From: Chondrilla cf. caribensis
Taxonomy: Eukaryota; Porifera; Demospongiae; Chondrillida; Chondrillidae
Direction of reading: 5' to 3'
Assembly (NCBI GenBank): GCA_964020155.1
Contig: OZ026557.1
Location: 3,794,966 to 3,858,965, forward strand
DNA: 64,000 bases
The position numbers and the translations under genes are program-made. Every line of letters starts with the position of its first letter. Within the stretch, counting starts at the first letter, position 1. Below are positions 19,335 to 30,154 of the stretch, piece by piece. Under the pieces are notes generated by a model. It saw nothing but the letters and a program-made list of their open reading frames with translations, was not told the DNA's origin and did no database searches.

Positions 19335-19965
19335 TATACTATATTATTATTATTACTGTGCTGATGTAGGGAAACTCCCAAAATAGCACATACAACAATC
19401 AATAAATAGAACAATTCGTAACAGTTCAACTCTTCTATTCCACATGCTCATATATATAACCATCCTAGCAATCGACTTCTCGTGTAATCTTTTCATCACA
19501 ATTCAAAGTTGTTGTCCTCATTCTTCATTAGCTGCACTAGGTCAAATCGCTCATCTTATAGGGCCTCACAGGATGTGAGGAAAAATGCCTCTCATCTCCC
19601 ATCTCTTTCTTGCATAGCAAACAGATCCTATCTTCTCTCGCTTCTCCTCTCCATCTCCCATTTCCACTTCCAGCTTTGCACATCCACATCTCAATTCCCC
19701 CATCAGCTTCCTCTGATCTTTGCTTTTCACTCTAACTGCCCCTTCAGTCTTCCACTCTGCAAAACCTATATCTCCTACTAAAACTTCCAATATCTTAACT
19801 TCTGTGATCTGCTGCAGCCCTCTCTCCACTCTTCCTGGAGCTTCCTCCATGCACAAGCCTCCAACATCTCTTTCACCTGACGAAGTGACAAATCTGCGAA
19901 GATTTCTTCCAGCGAACCATGACCATTCCACCCCATAAACTCCAAGAACCCCTCTTCCCCTTCCA
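19335..19965 (-). mobile_element. 5'-truncated LINE 3' end
   Basis: Read on the minus strand this encodes the same polypeptide end as the LINE at 62783-63967 (a C-x2-C zinc-like motif followed by GDERHFLTSCE in the better copy), here broken by frameshifts. The 3' end carries a short ATT/TAA simple tail near 19340-19358 followed by shared sequence GTGCTGATGTAGGGA. It is a dead fragment. Confidence 0.75.
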
Positions 19966-20009
19966 TATAGCATATATAATATATATATATATAATAATGC
20001 ATTTTTTTT

Positions 20010-20260
20010 GACATCCTCAAATCAGCTTTGGGACTCACGAGAGCATGGTCTCCTAGCTAGAATAGTGTCTTCTGTATTCACAGATTGATCAAGTAATCAG
20101 TATCAGGGGATGCCATATAATAATTATGAGAGCTAGATATTGACCCAACAATTTGAACTTGGAGTTGCCGATACCTCTAGGCATCAGCCCTGAAAAGCTG
20201 TCTATGGTTAATTTATGTATGACAATAAGTGTAAGTGGGTGATTTATAGTATTGTTTTCA
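20010..20260. repeat. Diverged SINE-body repeat
   Basis: CAGCTTTGGGACTCAC, CTAGCTAGAATAGTGTCTTC and a following CTGAAAAGCTGTC resemble the body of the tRNA-derived SINE at 47255-47563. A similar piece lies at about 27660-27920. The tRNA-like head is not present, so these are old or partial copies. Confidence 0.5.
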
Positions 20261-20459
20261 AATTATTATGGGCTTTACTTCCACTTCATTCAAATTGCTT
20301 AACATGCATTGTCAAAGAAAATGATGTATCAATGATGAAGTTCTTATTGTGAAATCTGATACAGCAATAATGCAATATCCAATTTGCTATAACGCTCAAC
20401 TATAATAATCAAATAATACAAAGTAATTTTCATTAATTAATTTAATTAATGTAATTTAA

Positions 20460-21566
20460 TTAATTTAATTTAATCATCGTTTGCTGTATCCAGAATCTAT
20501 ACGGTACACTGTATTCCTTTTCATCTTCATCCAATACAGCCCAACCAAGCTGGGGTCTCAAATACAGTGTTTCTGGATCTTGCGTTACAGCCAGAAATCC
20601 ACCGAAGAAGGACATATTAAACTTCTGGTCGAAGTAATGCCATACAAATGGAGCTTTGGACAAACCAGATGGAAATCTATCACTTGTGAGTCCTCCAAAA
20701 CAGCCATGATCTACGGATTTCTCCAGCCATGGATTTCTTACTGTTCCATTCGCTACAATATATGGAAAAAACTTGAGAATCCAACCAGTGACATAAGGAC
20801 CTCCTGATTCATCATTAATTTTGTACAGATTGGACCAAAATTTCTTGTTGACGTTACCAGAACTGGCAGCCACAAATTGATCCAATACAGGTAGCAAGTG
20901 AGGGATCCACCACTCGAGGTCGTACTTGGCTAGTTTAGCAGCATTGTCGCGAATCAGTTGCCAGTCGGATATAGTCCCTTCAAGGGTGATCTCAGGAATG
21001 CCACACGATGTACTCACTCTAAATCCAAAGTACGACTGCATGGACTCCATTAGGACGATCTCGCAGACTGCCTTCTCGACGGGACCAGTTGTGGAAAATT
21101 TGGGGAGGATACAGTCGTGACTCTCGGATCCAATGTAGTTCTTGATCTGATCCGTGAATTCCGGGAAGACCTCTTCCCATGGGTTTTGCGATCCCTTCAC
21201 GAAGTCGTCTCTACGGACGGAAATAGTGGCTTTCCCTTCGTGAGACACGAAATGCTTTCTTAGCTGGTCGGCGTTAGCGTTGATGTGGAAAGACAGTCCC
21301 TGGATGATGCATAGCCATATCATGTCGGGACTCAGCACGAGAGGATAATGACTGTTGAAGGCGACGTTCAGAGCCGTTTGGAAGGAATTACCCCGACCGG
21401 AAAATATCAGATCTACATTTCCGTTCGAAGACACAGCAAATGACTCAGGATCACGTCCGAGTTTTTCTTTCAAATTAATCTGGCTTGATTTTATCCAGGG
21501 GATAGTACTTTTCTCCACATCGGAAACAGGGAAAGTCACTTTCTTCGAAGTAAGTTTTTGGGCCAT
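20460..21566 (-). CDS. DUF4419 family protein, copy 4 (368 aa)
   Basis: Open single-exon gene starting MAQKLTSKKVTFPV. The full DUF4419 core is present. It is the most diverged copy: the segment after ESMQSYFGF differs from its siblings and the tail runs past PYRF with eleven extra residues, ending IKLN. A single ten-residue N-terminal unit is present. The receptor next to it has lost exons 1-2, so this copy no longer has a working divergent partner. The role of DUF4419 proteins is unknown; no catalytic motif can be named. Confidence 0.82.
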   Translation of the reverse strand: MAQKLTSKKVTFPVSDVEKSTIPWIKSSQINLKEKLGRDPESFAVSSNGNVDLIFSGRGNSFQTALNVAFNSHYPLVLSPDMIWLCIIQGLSFHINANADQLRKHFVSHEGKATISVRRDDFVKGSQNPWEEVFPEFTDQIKNYIGSESHDCILPKFSTTGPVEKAVCEIVLMESMQSYFGFRVSTSCGIPEITLEGTISDWQLIRDNAAKLAKYDLEWWIPHLLPVLDQFVAASSGNVNKKFWSNLYKINDESGGPYVTGWILKFFPYIVANGTVRNPWLEKSVDHGCFGGLTSDRFPSGLSKAPFVWHYFDQKFNMSFFGGFLAVTQDPETLYLRPQLGWAVLDEDEKEYSVPYRFWIQQTMIKLN

Positions 21567-22452
21567 TTTTGTCGGTTATGACGGAAATACTGTACGCGTC
21601 GTCACTCTTGAATCGATATGTAAAAGTTCAAAGTTCAAATTATTCCCATCAGAATCAGATTAGATATCTAATAATTTATTTATATTTCAACGGGAGATCT
21701 TCACAGCACAATATAGCTGGTATAAAGGGGAATCCTGTAAATACATACACACGTAAATAAATGAATGAATATAAGAATTTCAAACCAAAAGTGGAAGAAC
21801 AAGACATTAAAGCAAACAACACCAAAATTGAAAGAATAAATTTGATCAAGTGATCATGATTAAATTGCAGAAAAATAGATAAACAAAAATCAATGAATGA
21901 ATAAATAGTTAACTTCTACAGTTAGGTTTGGCTAAAATATCAGGTTGACACGCCTACTCCCCATGAGCTATGCAATATGATGCTTAGCCTTCTCCTATTC
22001 CCTCCAATACATTGAGTGCATGTGGTGCTAGAACCAGAATTTGGCCACTTAGCACCATCTTGAAAAATTGGGATTACAAAGATGAGGATTATTTCATAAT
22101 TTAGTTTGCATCCACAGATGTATGGGTCTGGTAAAAATATCATGCGGCAACAGTCTCGTTCAACCATGTTCATTGATCACCGTCAATTGTATCTTGTCTC
22201 AAGCATGTAAATGTCAGAGTAAAAATGGAGCATAAATATGAATATATATTTCTTTGTAGTCATCCAGTCAAATTTTGAATATTTATACCTCGGCCACCAT
22301 GTATGCTGCTCATTTAGCTATCATGATGGCCGCATGATGATGGTTCACCAGTTGGTGGCTCTGAAAATGAACACGTTAGAAGATATTTATTGAAGCATAC
22401 ACAGTGACCTGAAGAAAATTCACAAAATGGTACTTGTTACAAGTCCCTAGCC
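21567..22452. other. Spacer upstream of DUF4419 copy 4
   Basis: Shares order and sequence with 1184-2040, including the dispersed repeat unit (about 21905-22110). Near 22453 the sequence jumps into what is receptor intron 2 in other modules, so the receptor promoter and exons 1-2 have been deleted. Confidence 0.55.
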
Positions 22453-22573
22453 TCACACACATGAGCACAAACACACCCTCATGAGGGCAAAACACACACA
22501 CTTCAAGTTGCCAGTCAATAGATATAATGCAATTGTCTTAAATGACTGCCCTCAATTTCCATATTTGATTCAG

Positions 22574-23071
22574 AACAGGTTATTTTATATACTGTCCAAT
22601 TATTATTGAACTGTTATCCGGATTTGCAGCTGTTTTTATCACATTATCAGATAGAAACAATAAACATTGCTTGTTTTTGTCACTTCCTGAGTGATGATGA
22701 ATCTCATGACTTTCTTTAAACTGGCTCAAACTGAAGAAGCCAATAACATGTTGACCCATAATTAGGTTAAATTCCAGCTGATATCTAATTATGGACATGT
22801 CGACAATTGACCACTGTATCGTCAAGTCAGACTCACGTCTGCACAATGTCCTGAGATGTTACCAATAAAGCTCGATTGTTTGCTTTGTGGGTATGTGAGG
22901 GTCACTAATTAGTTCACTCTACCTGGATAGGGTCAACTAATTTGGTGATCCTACCTGGATTTGTGCTTGTTCACTGTAAATGTGTGAAGCAGCTGATAGA
23001 AATGCATAACAAAACACACAAAATCCTATACTGTTAAATAATAATTGGAAGGTATATAAAATAACCTGTTT
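22574..23071. mobile_element. 498-bp TIR element with 3-bp target duplication
   Basis: The left end AACAGGTTATTTTATATAC is matched by the complement of the right end, with weaker pairing to about 44 bp. CAG flanks both sides (22571-22573, 23072-23074), and other modules show the empty site. No ORF is present. A 3-bp duplication fits PIF/Harbinger or CACTA-like elements; the class is unsettled. Confidence 0.75.
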
Positions 23072-23199
23072 CAGGGAGTTGTTAGGGCTGTTACCTTGTG
23101 TTAGTGTGAACTATTTATTTATGAAGTTTGTTATTTCCATCATCAGATTGACCTTTCCAAGTGTTCTGGTTTTGTATGAGACTATCAATGAAATGGCTA

Positions 23200-23202
<3 letters not shown>

Positions 23203-23295
<93 letters not shown>
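23203..23295 (+). repeat. (GT)n microsatellite at the exon 3 splice donor
   Basis: About 90 bp of pure GT beginning at the 5' splice site of intron 3 in receptor copy 4, followed by GACACTGTGT. Confidence 0.95.
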
Positions 23296-23296
<1 letters not shown>

Positions 23297-23914
23297 CACT
23301 GTGTATGTGTGTTTGTGTGTGACACATGTTTGCTTGTACTTGCATATATACCTGCATGCATGCATACATGACATGTGCATTTGTTTGCATGTGTGTATGT
23401 GTGTATTTGTGCATGTTTGTGTATGTTTGTGTTTATTTCTGGTACACATTATGTATAATAACATGCTATATCAATTGTATTAACTCTAGCTCTATTCATA
23501 CGTTTCTAACTATTTCTTTTGTTTAGCAATAACAGTTTTGATTCCACAAGTTGGCACTCAGCGGCTATTGTTCTGTAGTCATGATGATGCCATTCATAAC
23601 ATGTACAGTGACCCAACTCCATTTTGTTCATTTTCTGGTTAGTCCAGTTGAAACTTACTGTACTGTACCTGTTGTGTATATGAGACTTAGTGTATATATT
23701 ATACTATATTAGTGTATATTTACATGAATCTTATAAATTATGATATCATATTACAGTATTCTATATACATATTTCTAATAATATTATCATCTATATATAT
23801 ATATATATATATTAAATATATATTATTATAATTTGTAGATGGTGATATAAAAATAATGATAAGTAATGATATACATAAATTGAGCATATATACACACATA
23901 TTACAATTAAATAA

Positions 23915-23916
<2 letters not shown>

Positions 23917-23967
<51 letters not shown>

Positions 23968-24856
23968 ACATACATCTATACATTACAGCATGACATAACA
24001 GCCTCGGCATTAAATCTTTGAATGGTGACACTGATTCTCCGGTATAAATAATGAAAAGATTGGCAGTCTGCAGACCTAGACTTGATAAGATGGCCCAGTT
24101 CCTTCAAAAATGACATGGCCTCATCTCCAAAAACTCCAAGTGTTTCAAAACCAATGGGAACAAAATGGTGGGTGTGGGTCAGTTCATGGTAAAGTAATTT
24201 CTTGTGGGATTCTGCTCAATTGGCAATTGAGCCAGGTCCTGAGGCTGCTAGAGATACATATGATGGTGCAAATGAATCCCAGACTGTTACATCCCATGTC
24301 AGAGCCCGACCTCTTTTCCAAGGCACGATTGTAACACCATCAGCACGTTAGCCATCAGTACGACAAAGGCCGACAGGATGGAAGGCAAGTCGGCTGCAGC
24401 TAGACTTCGCGTGATGACATCATTCAAGGCTGCATGACAGGAATGAACTCCTGTCTTTTTGCGGCAATGAAGACTGTGGGTCCCATGTATGTCAACTTGG
24501 TTGCCGCAAAGAGTGCATTAGTGTACAGAGCACAATGGCAGACCCAATCGCAATCCAACTCCAATCCTCACAGCTTCGTCCTCTAAACGGAGACCCAGTG
24601 ATGATACTGGTGGTGCTGTCAGCCAAGCACCTGTTTCCTTTCTCTGCACCGCCAGCAAGCAGCCTTTGACCTGAGGAGTAGCACTCTCAAGAAGTCTAGT
24701 GAAGGCAGCGCTGACGTATGGCATGTCCCCGGCCTTTTGCTTGGATGAGTCTGACTCTGAGGGGGGAGCACTAGTGTGACTGCAGGACCAAATGGCAAGA
24801 GCTTCAGCCTTGAAGGTGTTGGGAGCACTGGACATGGAACTGGGTAGAATCCTTTT
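23917..24856 (-). mobile_element. LINE 3' fragment in receptor 4 intron 4
   Basis: On the minus strand, 24883-24518 is open with residues typical of the C-terminal half of a non-LTR reverse transcriptase polyprotein (WLTAPPVSSLGLRLEDEAVR, then VGLRLGLPLC). Decayed frames continue to an end reading ISVTIQRFNAEAV near 24010. A long AAT/ATT tail lies at 23917-23963. It is 5'-truncated and antisense to the receptor. Confidence 0.7.
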
Positions 24857-24893
24857 TCTGAGTTCTCTAAACAGAAATATCACAGTACTATCT
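24857..24893 (-). pseudogene. Inverted fragment of receptor exon 5
   Basis: On the minus strand, ATTTCTGTTTAGAGAACTC and the following AGAAAA match the last bases of receptor exon 5 (FLFRELRK) with one difference. It abuts the LINE fragment at the point where exon 5 would normally be spliced. An AT repeat (24893-24938) lies on the other side. Confidence 0.7.
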
Positions 24894-24941
<48 letters not shown>

Positions 24942-25031
24942 AGATTTTATAATTTTCAATACTATCAGCAGTTGAAACTTATTGTGCTGTACCAGTTGTG
25001 TATATGAGACTCAGGTTTAGTGTGTGCCACA

Positions 25032-25215
25032 TACCGTATGAACAAAAAGTTTCGTGGGACAAAACTTTCACGAATCCAGCTCAATTTTGTGATAAAAAGT
25101 TTTGCGTTAATTGATTGTCAGATGATAATGCATTATTGAGTGTTCACGAATAAATCTTCGCAAATACCAGTTTCTTTGCGAAATTCGCGAAACTTTCAGT
25201 CCACGAAACTTATGG
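25032..25215. mobile_element. MITE, unsplit relative of 4647-5641
   Basis: ACCGTATGAAC at the left and GAAACTTATGGCATTATACG at the right, with internal AAGTTTC/GAAACTT pairing and TTCGCGAAACTTTC. It marks the empty site for the 790-bp element (one TTGATTG near 25115). Confidence 0.65.
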
Positions 25216-26364
25216 CATTATACGCATAATGTACATCAAACTGAATCCTTTTATTCCTGTCCAAAATATGACATCATTAACAATTTTCAATACTATCTAT
25301 GCACTATAGGTGTTGTGTTTCAGTTTGCTGTGGTCAGCACTTTCATATACTGGATGGTACACATAATGTACATTGGTGTCCTTGTCAAGTTCCCCTTCTT
25401 TGGGAAAAAACTGCAAAAGAAGTCAAAACAGATCCACATCGCAACTGTCCTTGCAGCCATTTTCCTAGCCAGTATAGGACCAGTAGTGACGCTGGTACAT
25501 GTTGGCTACTTCACAGCTCGCTTCCCAGTCATGGTTTGCTTCCCAAGAAACATGGATGTCCTGTTCTTCTCCATCACACTTCCACTTACCGTTCTTGTTG
25601 GTTTGGGAACTGTGATATTAATATTTCTGTTCAGAGAACTCAGAAAAGTAAGTATGCACATAGTCTGATCAAAATGCAATGAATTTGGTTTATGGTGTGT
25701 ATACATTTTAGCAGTTTATTGTTACAAAGTGCATAAATTTTCACATCTAGACACGAAGATATTATGTATGTTTACTAATGATAGTGGCTAGGAATGCTCA
25801 AGCCTTGTGAAGATTCAATTGGATAATTATGGCTCAGATTGCATCATAATATTAAAATCACATAAGTTATTAGCATTTTATGTGTTTGTGTTTCATGTGT
25901 CTGGTTTCTTCTCTGTATAGACTTTTAACTCCAAGGTTGAAAGAGATAGAAGTAGCCTATCCCCCTCCCACACAAATGTAGTTGGCACAGCAGAGCGAAA
26001 GGTTCTGTCTTTAGCCATTGCATTCACCATCCTCGGGACAGTACTTCTCACCAGATTCAGCCAGAACTTCGGGGATCAGTATGCCTATGTTCAGAGATTG
26101 GCAGAATACCCCAACTGTCAGCTTCAAGCAAGACAGAGTGGACATGTGAAGTGTTCCATGCCTCAAGAGAACCCCAATATCTACAAAGTGGTGCATGATA
26201 CATGTGCTCTCTTTCTCTTTGCTATGCTGCCCTACATCAACTGGATATTTCCTCTGAAACCGTCCGATTTCAAAAAACTAAAGAATTGTATAGTTTTGCC
26301 TTTGTTTACTGCAAAACGAAAACTTGTCCCGAATATAATTGCAGAGCAAGTTGATTTTGTTTGA

Positions 26365-27360
26365 AAGTTTCAACTTTACATGTTATTACAGTACCTCTAC
26401 CATTAACATAATATTCTGTTGTAGAGTCACGTTTATTGGTATTTATACTTTTTATACAAAATTCACTCATGTTTATATTTTCACTATATTTTTTCTAGGT
26501 ATAGGGCTTTTGCAATTGGCCACATATGTGGAGATCAAGATTGTTTCATGAGTTAGTTGATGTCCACAGCTAGGTCTGACAACTGAATCAGGTTAACACA
26601 TCCCTCTCCCATCAGCTATGCAAGAAGGTGCTTGGCATTTTTTCCCCTAAAAGCACCCCCAAATGTAGCTAGGGTTCTACAGGCCATATATGGAGATTGA
26701 GAATGTTTCATAGGTTAGTTCACCTCCCCAGCTAGGTTGGCTAACAATATTAGGTTGACATGCTCCCTCTCCCATGCATGAGCTATGTATGCAAGAAGGT
26801 GATTAGCATTTTTCTCCCATGCATATAATATACTATAGTAGATTTGGTAAGTGTGCATGGTGCTATGAGTCTAGTGTATATACACAACCTCAACTACAGT
26901 CTTTATGCACGGAGTTGATAGTATTCCCTGCCTAACAAGAATACAGAAGGAATGCGTCTGGTTACGTGAGACTAAAGTAAGTTACCAAAATGGAACCATA
27001 TATATTATAGATCCTTAGAACCTATAGGTTTATAGATACTGTATTAATCATAATAATAATGTAATGAATTGATATAGTGGCAGTAGCTGTATCTGTGCTT
27101 ATTCATGCTTTGATGCTATGCATGAATAAGCACAGATCTGCTCTTAGCTCGAAACAATCATTTCAGCCATTGTGATGAGCATGGAATCTCCTGTGTTGTG
27201 GTAAATACGAAATGACATCAGGTTTGGCATCCTTGTGACAACCGTCATCAAAACTGCAAATCGACACTGTAAGTAAGTGGTGTATTTTGTGAGAGTCTGA
27301 TATTAAACGAAGTTGTCGTATTTCGCTAGTTTGTTATACAAGTAATATAACTTGTATCTG
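26365..27360. other. Spacer after receptor copy 4
   Basis: No gene is supported. Two degenerate units of the 185-bp repeat lie at about 26550-26830. AGCACAGAT and TGAATAAGCACAG near 27095-27140 form a short imperfect palindrome around ATGCTTTGATGCTATGCATG. Confidence 0.4.
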
Positions 27361-27367
27361 TGCTTGA

Positions 27368-27529
27368 ATGGAAGACTTCAGTCCTACCCCGGTGTGTAGA
27401 TTGAGCTGTCTCAGCGAAGTTGCTTTTGGATTCTTTCTCTTAGTCATTGTTCTACTCTTTGTCCTTCCTGTTGGGTTGTTCTATGGATGGAGAGACCCTG
27501 ATGTGAAGGAGTGGCAAGCTATCATATAA
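27368..27529 (+). pseudogene. Stray receptor exon 1 with a short open frame (53 codons)
   Basis: Receptor exon 1 from its ATG through the whole hydrophobic anchor to DPDVKEWQ, then AII and a stop. Similarity to exon 1 ends where SINE-like DNA (GGAAAGTCCCTGTAAAGCTG) begins, and no splice donor is left. It could still encode a 53-residue single-pass peptide, but no upstream TATA block is seen. Probably a recombination relic. Confidence 0.65.
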
Positions 27530-28125
27530 TATGCATGTATGTGTGCAGTCTTTGTGGAAAGTCCCTGTAAAGCTGTCCATGATTGACACCAAATGGCCAT
27601 GGGTGACTTGATATTTTTTTTCAAATTGTATGCTTTAATTATTGAAGTATAATATATGAATATTATTTGACAACCTCAAATCAGCTTTGGGACTCACAAC
27701 TATTCTCCTAGCTAGAATAGTGTCTTCTGCATTCACAGAATGATCAAGTATTCACTATCTGATCAAGGGGATGCCATATAAAATATAATATTGACCCAGC
27801 GATATGGAGGACTAGGAGTTGCCGATATCACTAAGGAATTTACTGAGGGGTACCAAAAACAGGGGAGGTCAAATTCACCATGACACTCGCACTGAAAAGC
27901 TGTCTATGGTAGTGTTCAAGACCAAGTGCATGTGGGTGATTTTTTTCAAATTATATGGGCTTTACTTCCACCTTATTCCAATTGCTTAGCATACATTGTA
28001 CAAAGGAAATGATATAATAATATTTTTAATGAAGCTCTTAATGTAAAATTTTATACAGCAATAATGCAATTCAATTTGTATAATGTTCAACTATAAAGTA
28101 ATTTTCATTGATATCTTTGCTGTAT

Positions 28126-29232
28126 TCAGAATCTATGTGGTACACTGTATTCCTTTTGATCTTCATCCACTACAGCCCAACCAAGCTGGGGTCTCAAATA
28201 CAGTGTTTCTGGATCTTGCGTTACAGCCAGAAATCCACCAACGAAAGACATGTTAAACTCCTGGTCAAAGTAATGCCACACAAATGGAGCTTTGGACAAA
28301 CCAGATGGAAATCTATCACTTTTCACTCCTCCAAACCAGCCCAGATCTACAGATTTCCATAGCCATGGATTTCTCTGTGTTCCATTCGCTCCAACATATG
28401 GAAAGAGCTTGAGAATCCAACCAGTGACATAATGACCTCCAGATCCACCATCAATTTTGTACAAATCTGACCAGAATTTCTTGTTGATGTTACCAGAACT
28501 GGCAGCCACAAATTGATCCAATACAGGTAGCAAGTGAGGGATCCACCACTCGAGGTCGTACTTGGCTAGTTTAGCAGCATTGTCGCGAATCAGTTGCCAG
28601 TCCGATGAAGTCCCTTCAAGGGTGATCTCAGGGATGCCACACATTGTATGCATTCCATAGTTAAAGTACGCCTTCATGGACTCCATTAGAACGATCTCGC
28701 AGACTGCCTTCTCGACGGGACCAGTTGTGGAAAATTTGGGGAGGATACAGTCGTGACTCTCGGATCCAATGTAGTTCTTGATCTGACCCGTGAATTCCGG
28801 GAAGACCTCTTCCCACGGGTTTTGCGATCCCTTCACGAAGTCGTCTCTCCGGATGGAAATAGTGGCTTTACCTTCATGAGACACGAAATGCTTTCTTAGT
28901 TGTTCAGCGTTAGCGTTGATGTGGAAAGATAGCCCCTGGATGATGCATAGCCATATCATGTCGGGACTCAGTACGAGAGGATAATGACTGTTGAAGGCGA
29001 CGTTCAGGGCCGTTTGGAAGGAATTACCCTGACCGGAAAATATCAGATCTACATTTCCGTTCGAAGACACAGCAAATGACTCAGGATCACGTCCGAGTTT
29101 TTCTTTCAAATTAATCTGGCTTGATTTTATCCACGGCTTAGTACTTTTCTCCACATCGGAAACAGGGAAAGTAACTTTCTTCATATCAGAAACAGGGAAA
29201 GTCACTCCCTCCAAGCTGTGTTTTCCGCCCAT
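28126..29232 (-). CDS. DUF4419 family protein, copy 5 (368 aa)
   Basis: Open single-exon gene starting MGGKHSLEG. Two ten-residue N-terminal units (VTFPVSDMKK then VTFPVSDVEK) precede the invariant KSTKPWIKSSQINLKEKLGR. The complete DUF4419 core follows, with a variant stretch around MKAYFNYGMHTMCG and KIDGGSGGH, and the standard ending DEDQKEYSVPHRF. It lies 923 bp from the start of receptor copy 5, the tightest divergent pair, and both partners are intact. Predicted soluble and intracellular, as no signal peptide is seen. Confidence 0.85.
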   Translation of the reverse strand: MGGKHSLEGVTFPVSDMKKVTFPVSDVEKSTKPWIKSSQINLKEKLGRDPESFAVSSNGNVDLIFSGQGNSFQTALNVAFNSHYPLVLSPDMIWLCIIQGLSFHINANAEQLRKHFVSHEGKATISIRRDDFVKGSQNPWEEVFPEFTGQIKNYIGSESHDCILPKFSTTGPVEKAVCEIVLMESMKAYFNYGMHTMCGIPEITLEGTSSDWQLIRDNAAKLAKYDLEWWIPHLLPVLDQFVAASSGNINKKFWSDLYKIDGGSGGHYVTGWILKLFPYVGANGTQRNPWLWKSVDLGWFGGVKSDRFPSGLSKAPFVWHYFDQEFNMSFVGGFLAVTQDPETLYLRPQLGWAVVDEDQKEYSVPHRF

Positions 29233-30048
29233 CTTTATCGGCTATGACTCAATATGTAGGGATGACGTGAAAAAAATGGCGGCCTACATCACGCATAGTT
29301 AACATTAATGTTTCACAAAAATATCGCTTATGGGCAGGTATTAAGCCTCTGCCAGCATTTAATGTAATCACTCGATGCGTGAAAGTTCAAATCATTTCAA
29401 CAGAGATCTCCACAGCACAATATAATGACTGGCGTGAAGACCCTCCTGTAAATAGCTAGCTAGCTACATACACAGATACATAAATCAGTGAAACGATAAG
29501 AAACAAGAGGTGAGAGAACAAAACAATAAAACAAAAAGCAACAATAGTGAAAGAATGAATTTGGATCAGAATAATCAAATATTCAGTATTGGGTGATGCC
29601 ATATTCACCCTGCAGCAATTCAAACTCGAGTTGTCAATATCGTTAACGTTAGGAAATTTTACTGGGAGAGGGGTACCAAAACCATAATCTCAGATCTTCA
29701 CACTTGTAGTCTATAATTTCTATATAAGAATACTTATGGTATTTATTATGTGGATTAAAATTCTATTAATATACACCCTGGGTGTCTAGTGGCCATATTA
29801 TCTTTATATAATTATATATAATTATTTATGACTATATTATCTTACAATTTCAAGAGTGTATATGAATATGATATCTGTGATATAGAATGCAATTCATCTG
29901 AAACAGAAAGTCGCAATTTCAATTCAACGACTTGTGAGAGGTTATAATTTTCCTTTCAAGAAAAACAGAAAAATCCCATGTTAGGGGAAATTTAGGATGA
30001 CAAGTAAATTGCTCCAAATATGGGCAACTTGTGAGACAAATGCAATCC
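29233..30048. promoter_or_regulatory. Shared divergent promoter region, module 5
   Basis: The DUF4419-proximal side resembles the leader of copy 3 (GTAGGGATGACG, then TGGCGGCCTA). The receptor-proximal side (about 29690-30048) is the conserved upstream block. No ORF is supported. This is the shortest intergenic region with both neighbours intact. Confidence 0.5.
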
Positions 30049-30154
30049 TATAAGGATCCTCATTTCAGTTTTTCAAAGAGGTGAACTGTTTATACCTTTT
30101 AAGTTCTCGTTCTTATCTTCAAAATCTTTGTTAGTTAACTTACATCTGTACATA

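Larger units (their letters stand above)
23147..26364 (+). pseudogene. Frizzled-like receptor, copy 4, exons 3-6 only
   Basis: Exons 23147-23202, 23527-23637, 25310-25647 and 25921-26364 keep frame, lengths (56, 111, 338, 444) and splice sites identical to the intact copies. Exons 1-2, encoding the anchor, ectodomain and TM1, are absent; the deletion joint is near 22453. Intron 4 has grown by a LINE fragment and a MITE. The open frame suggests the loss is recent. Without a promoter or start it is unlikely to make a receptor. Confidence 0.8.
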
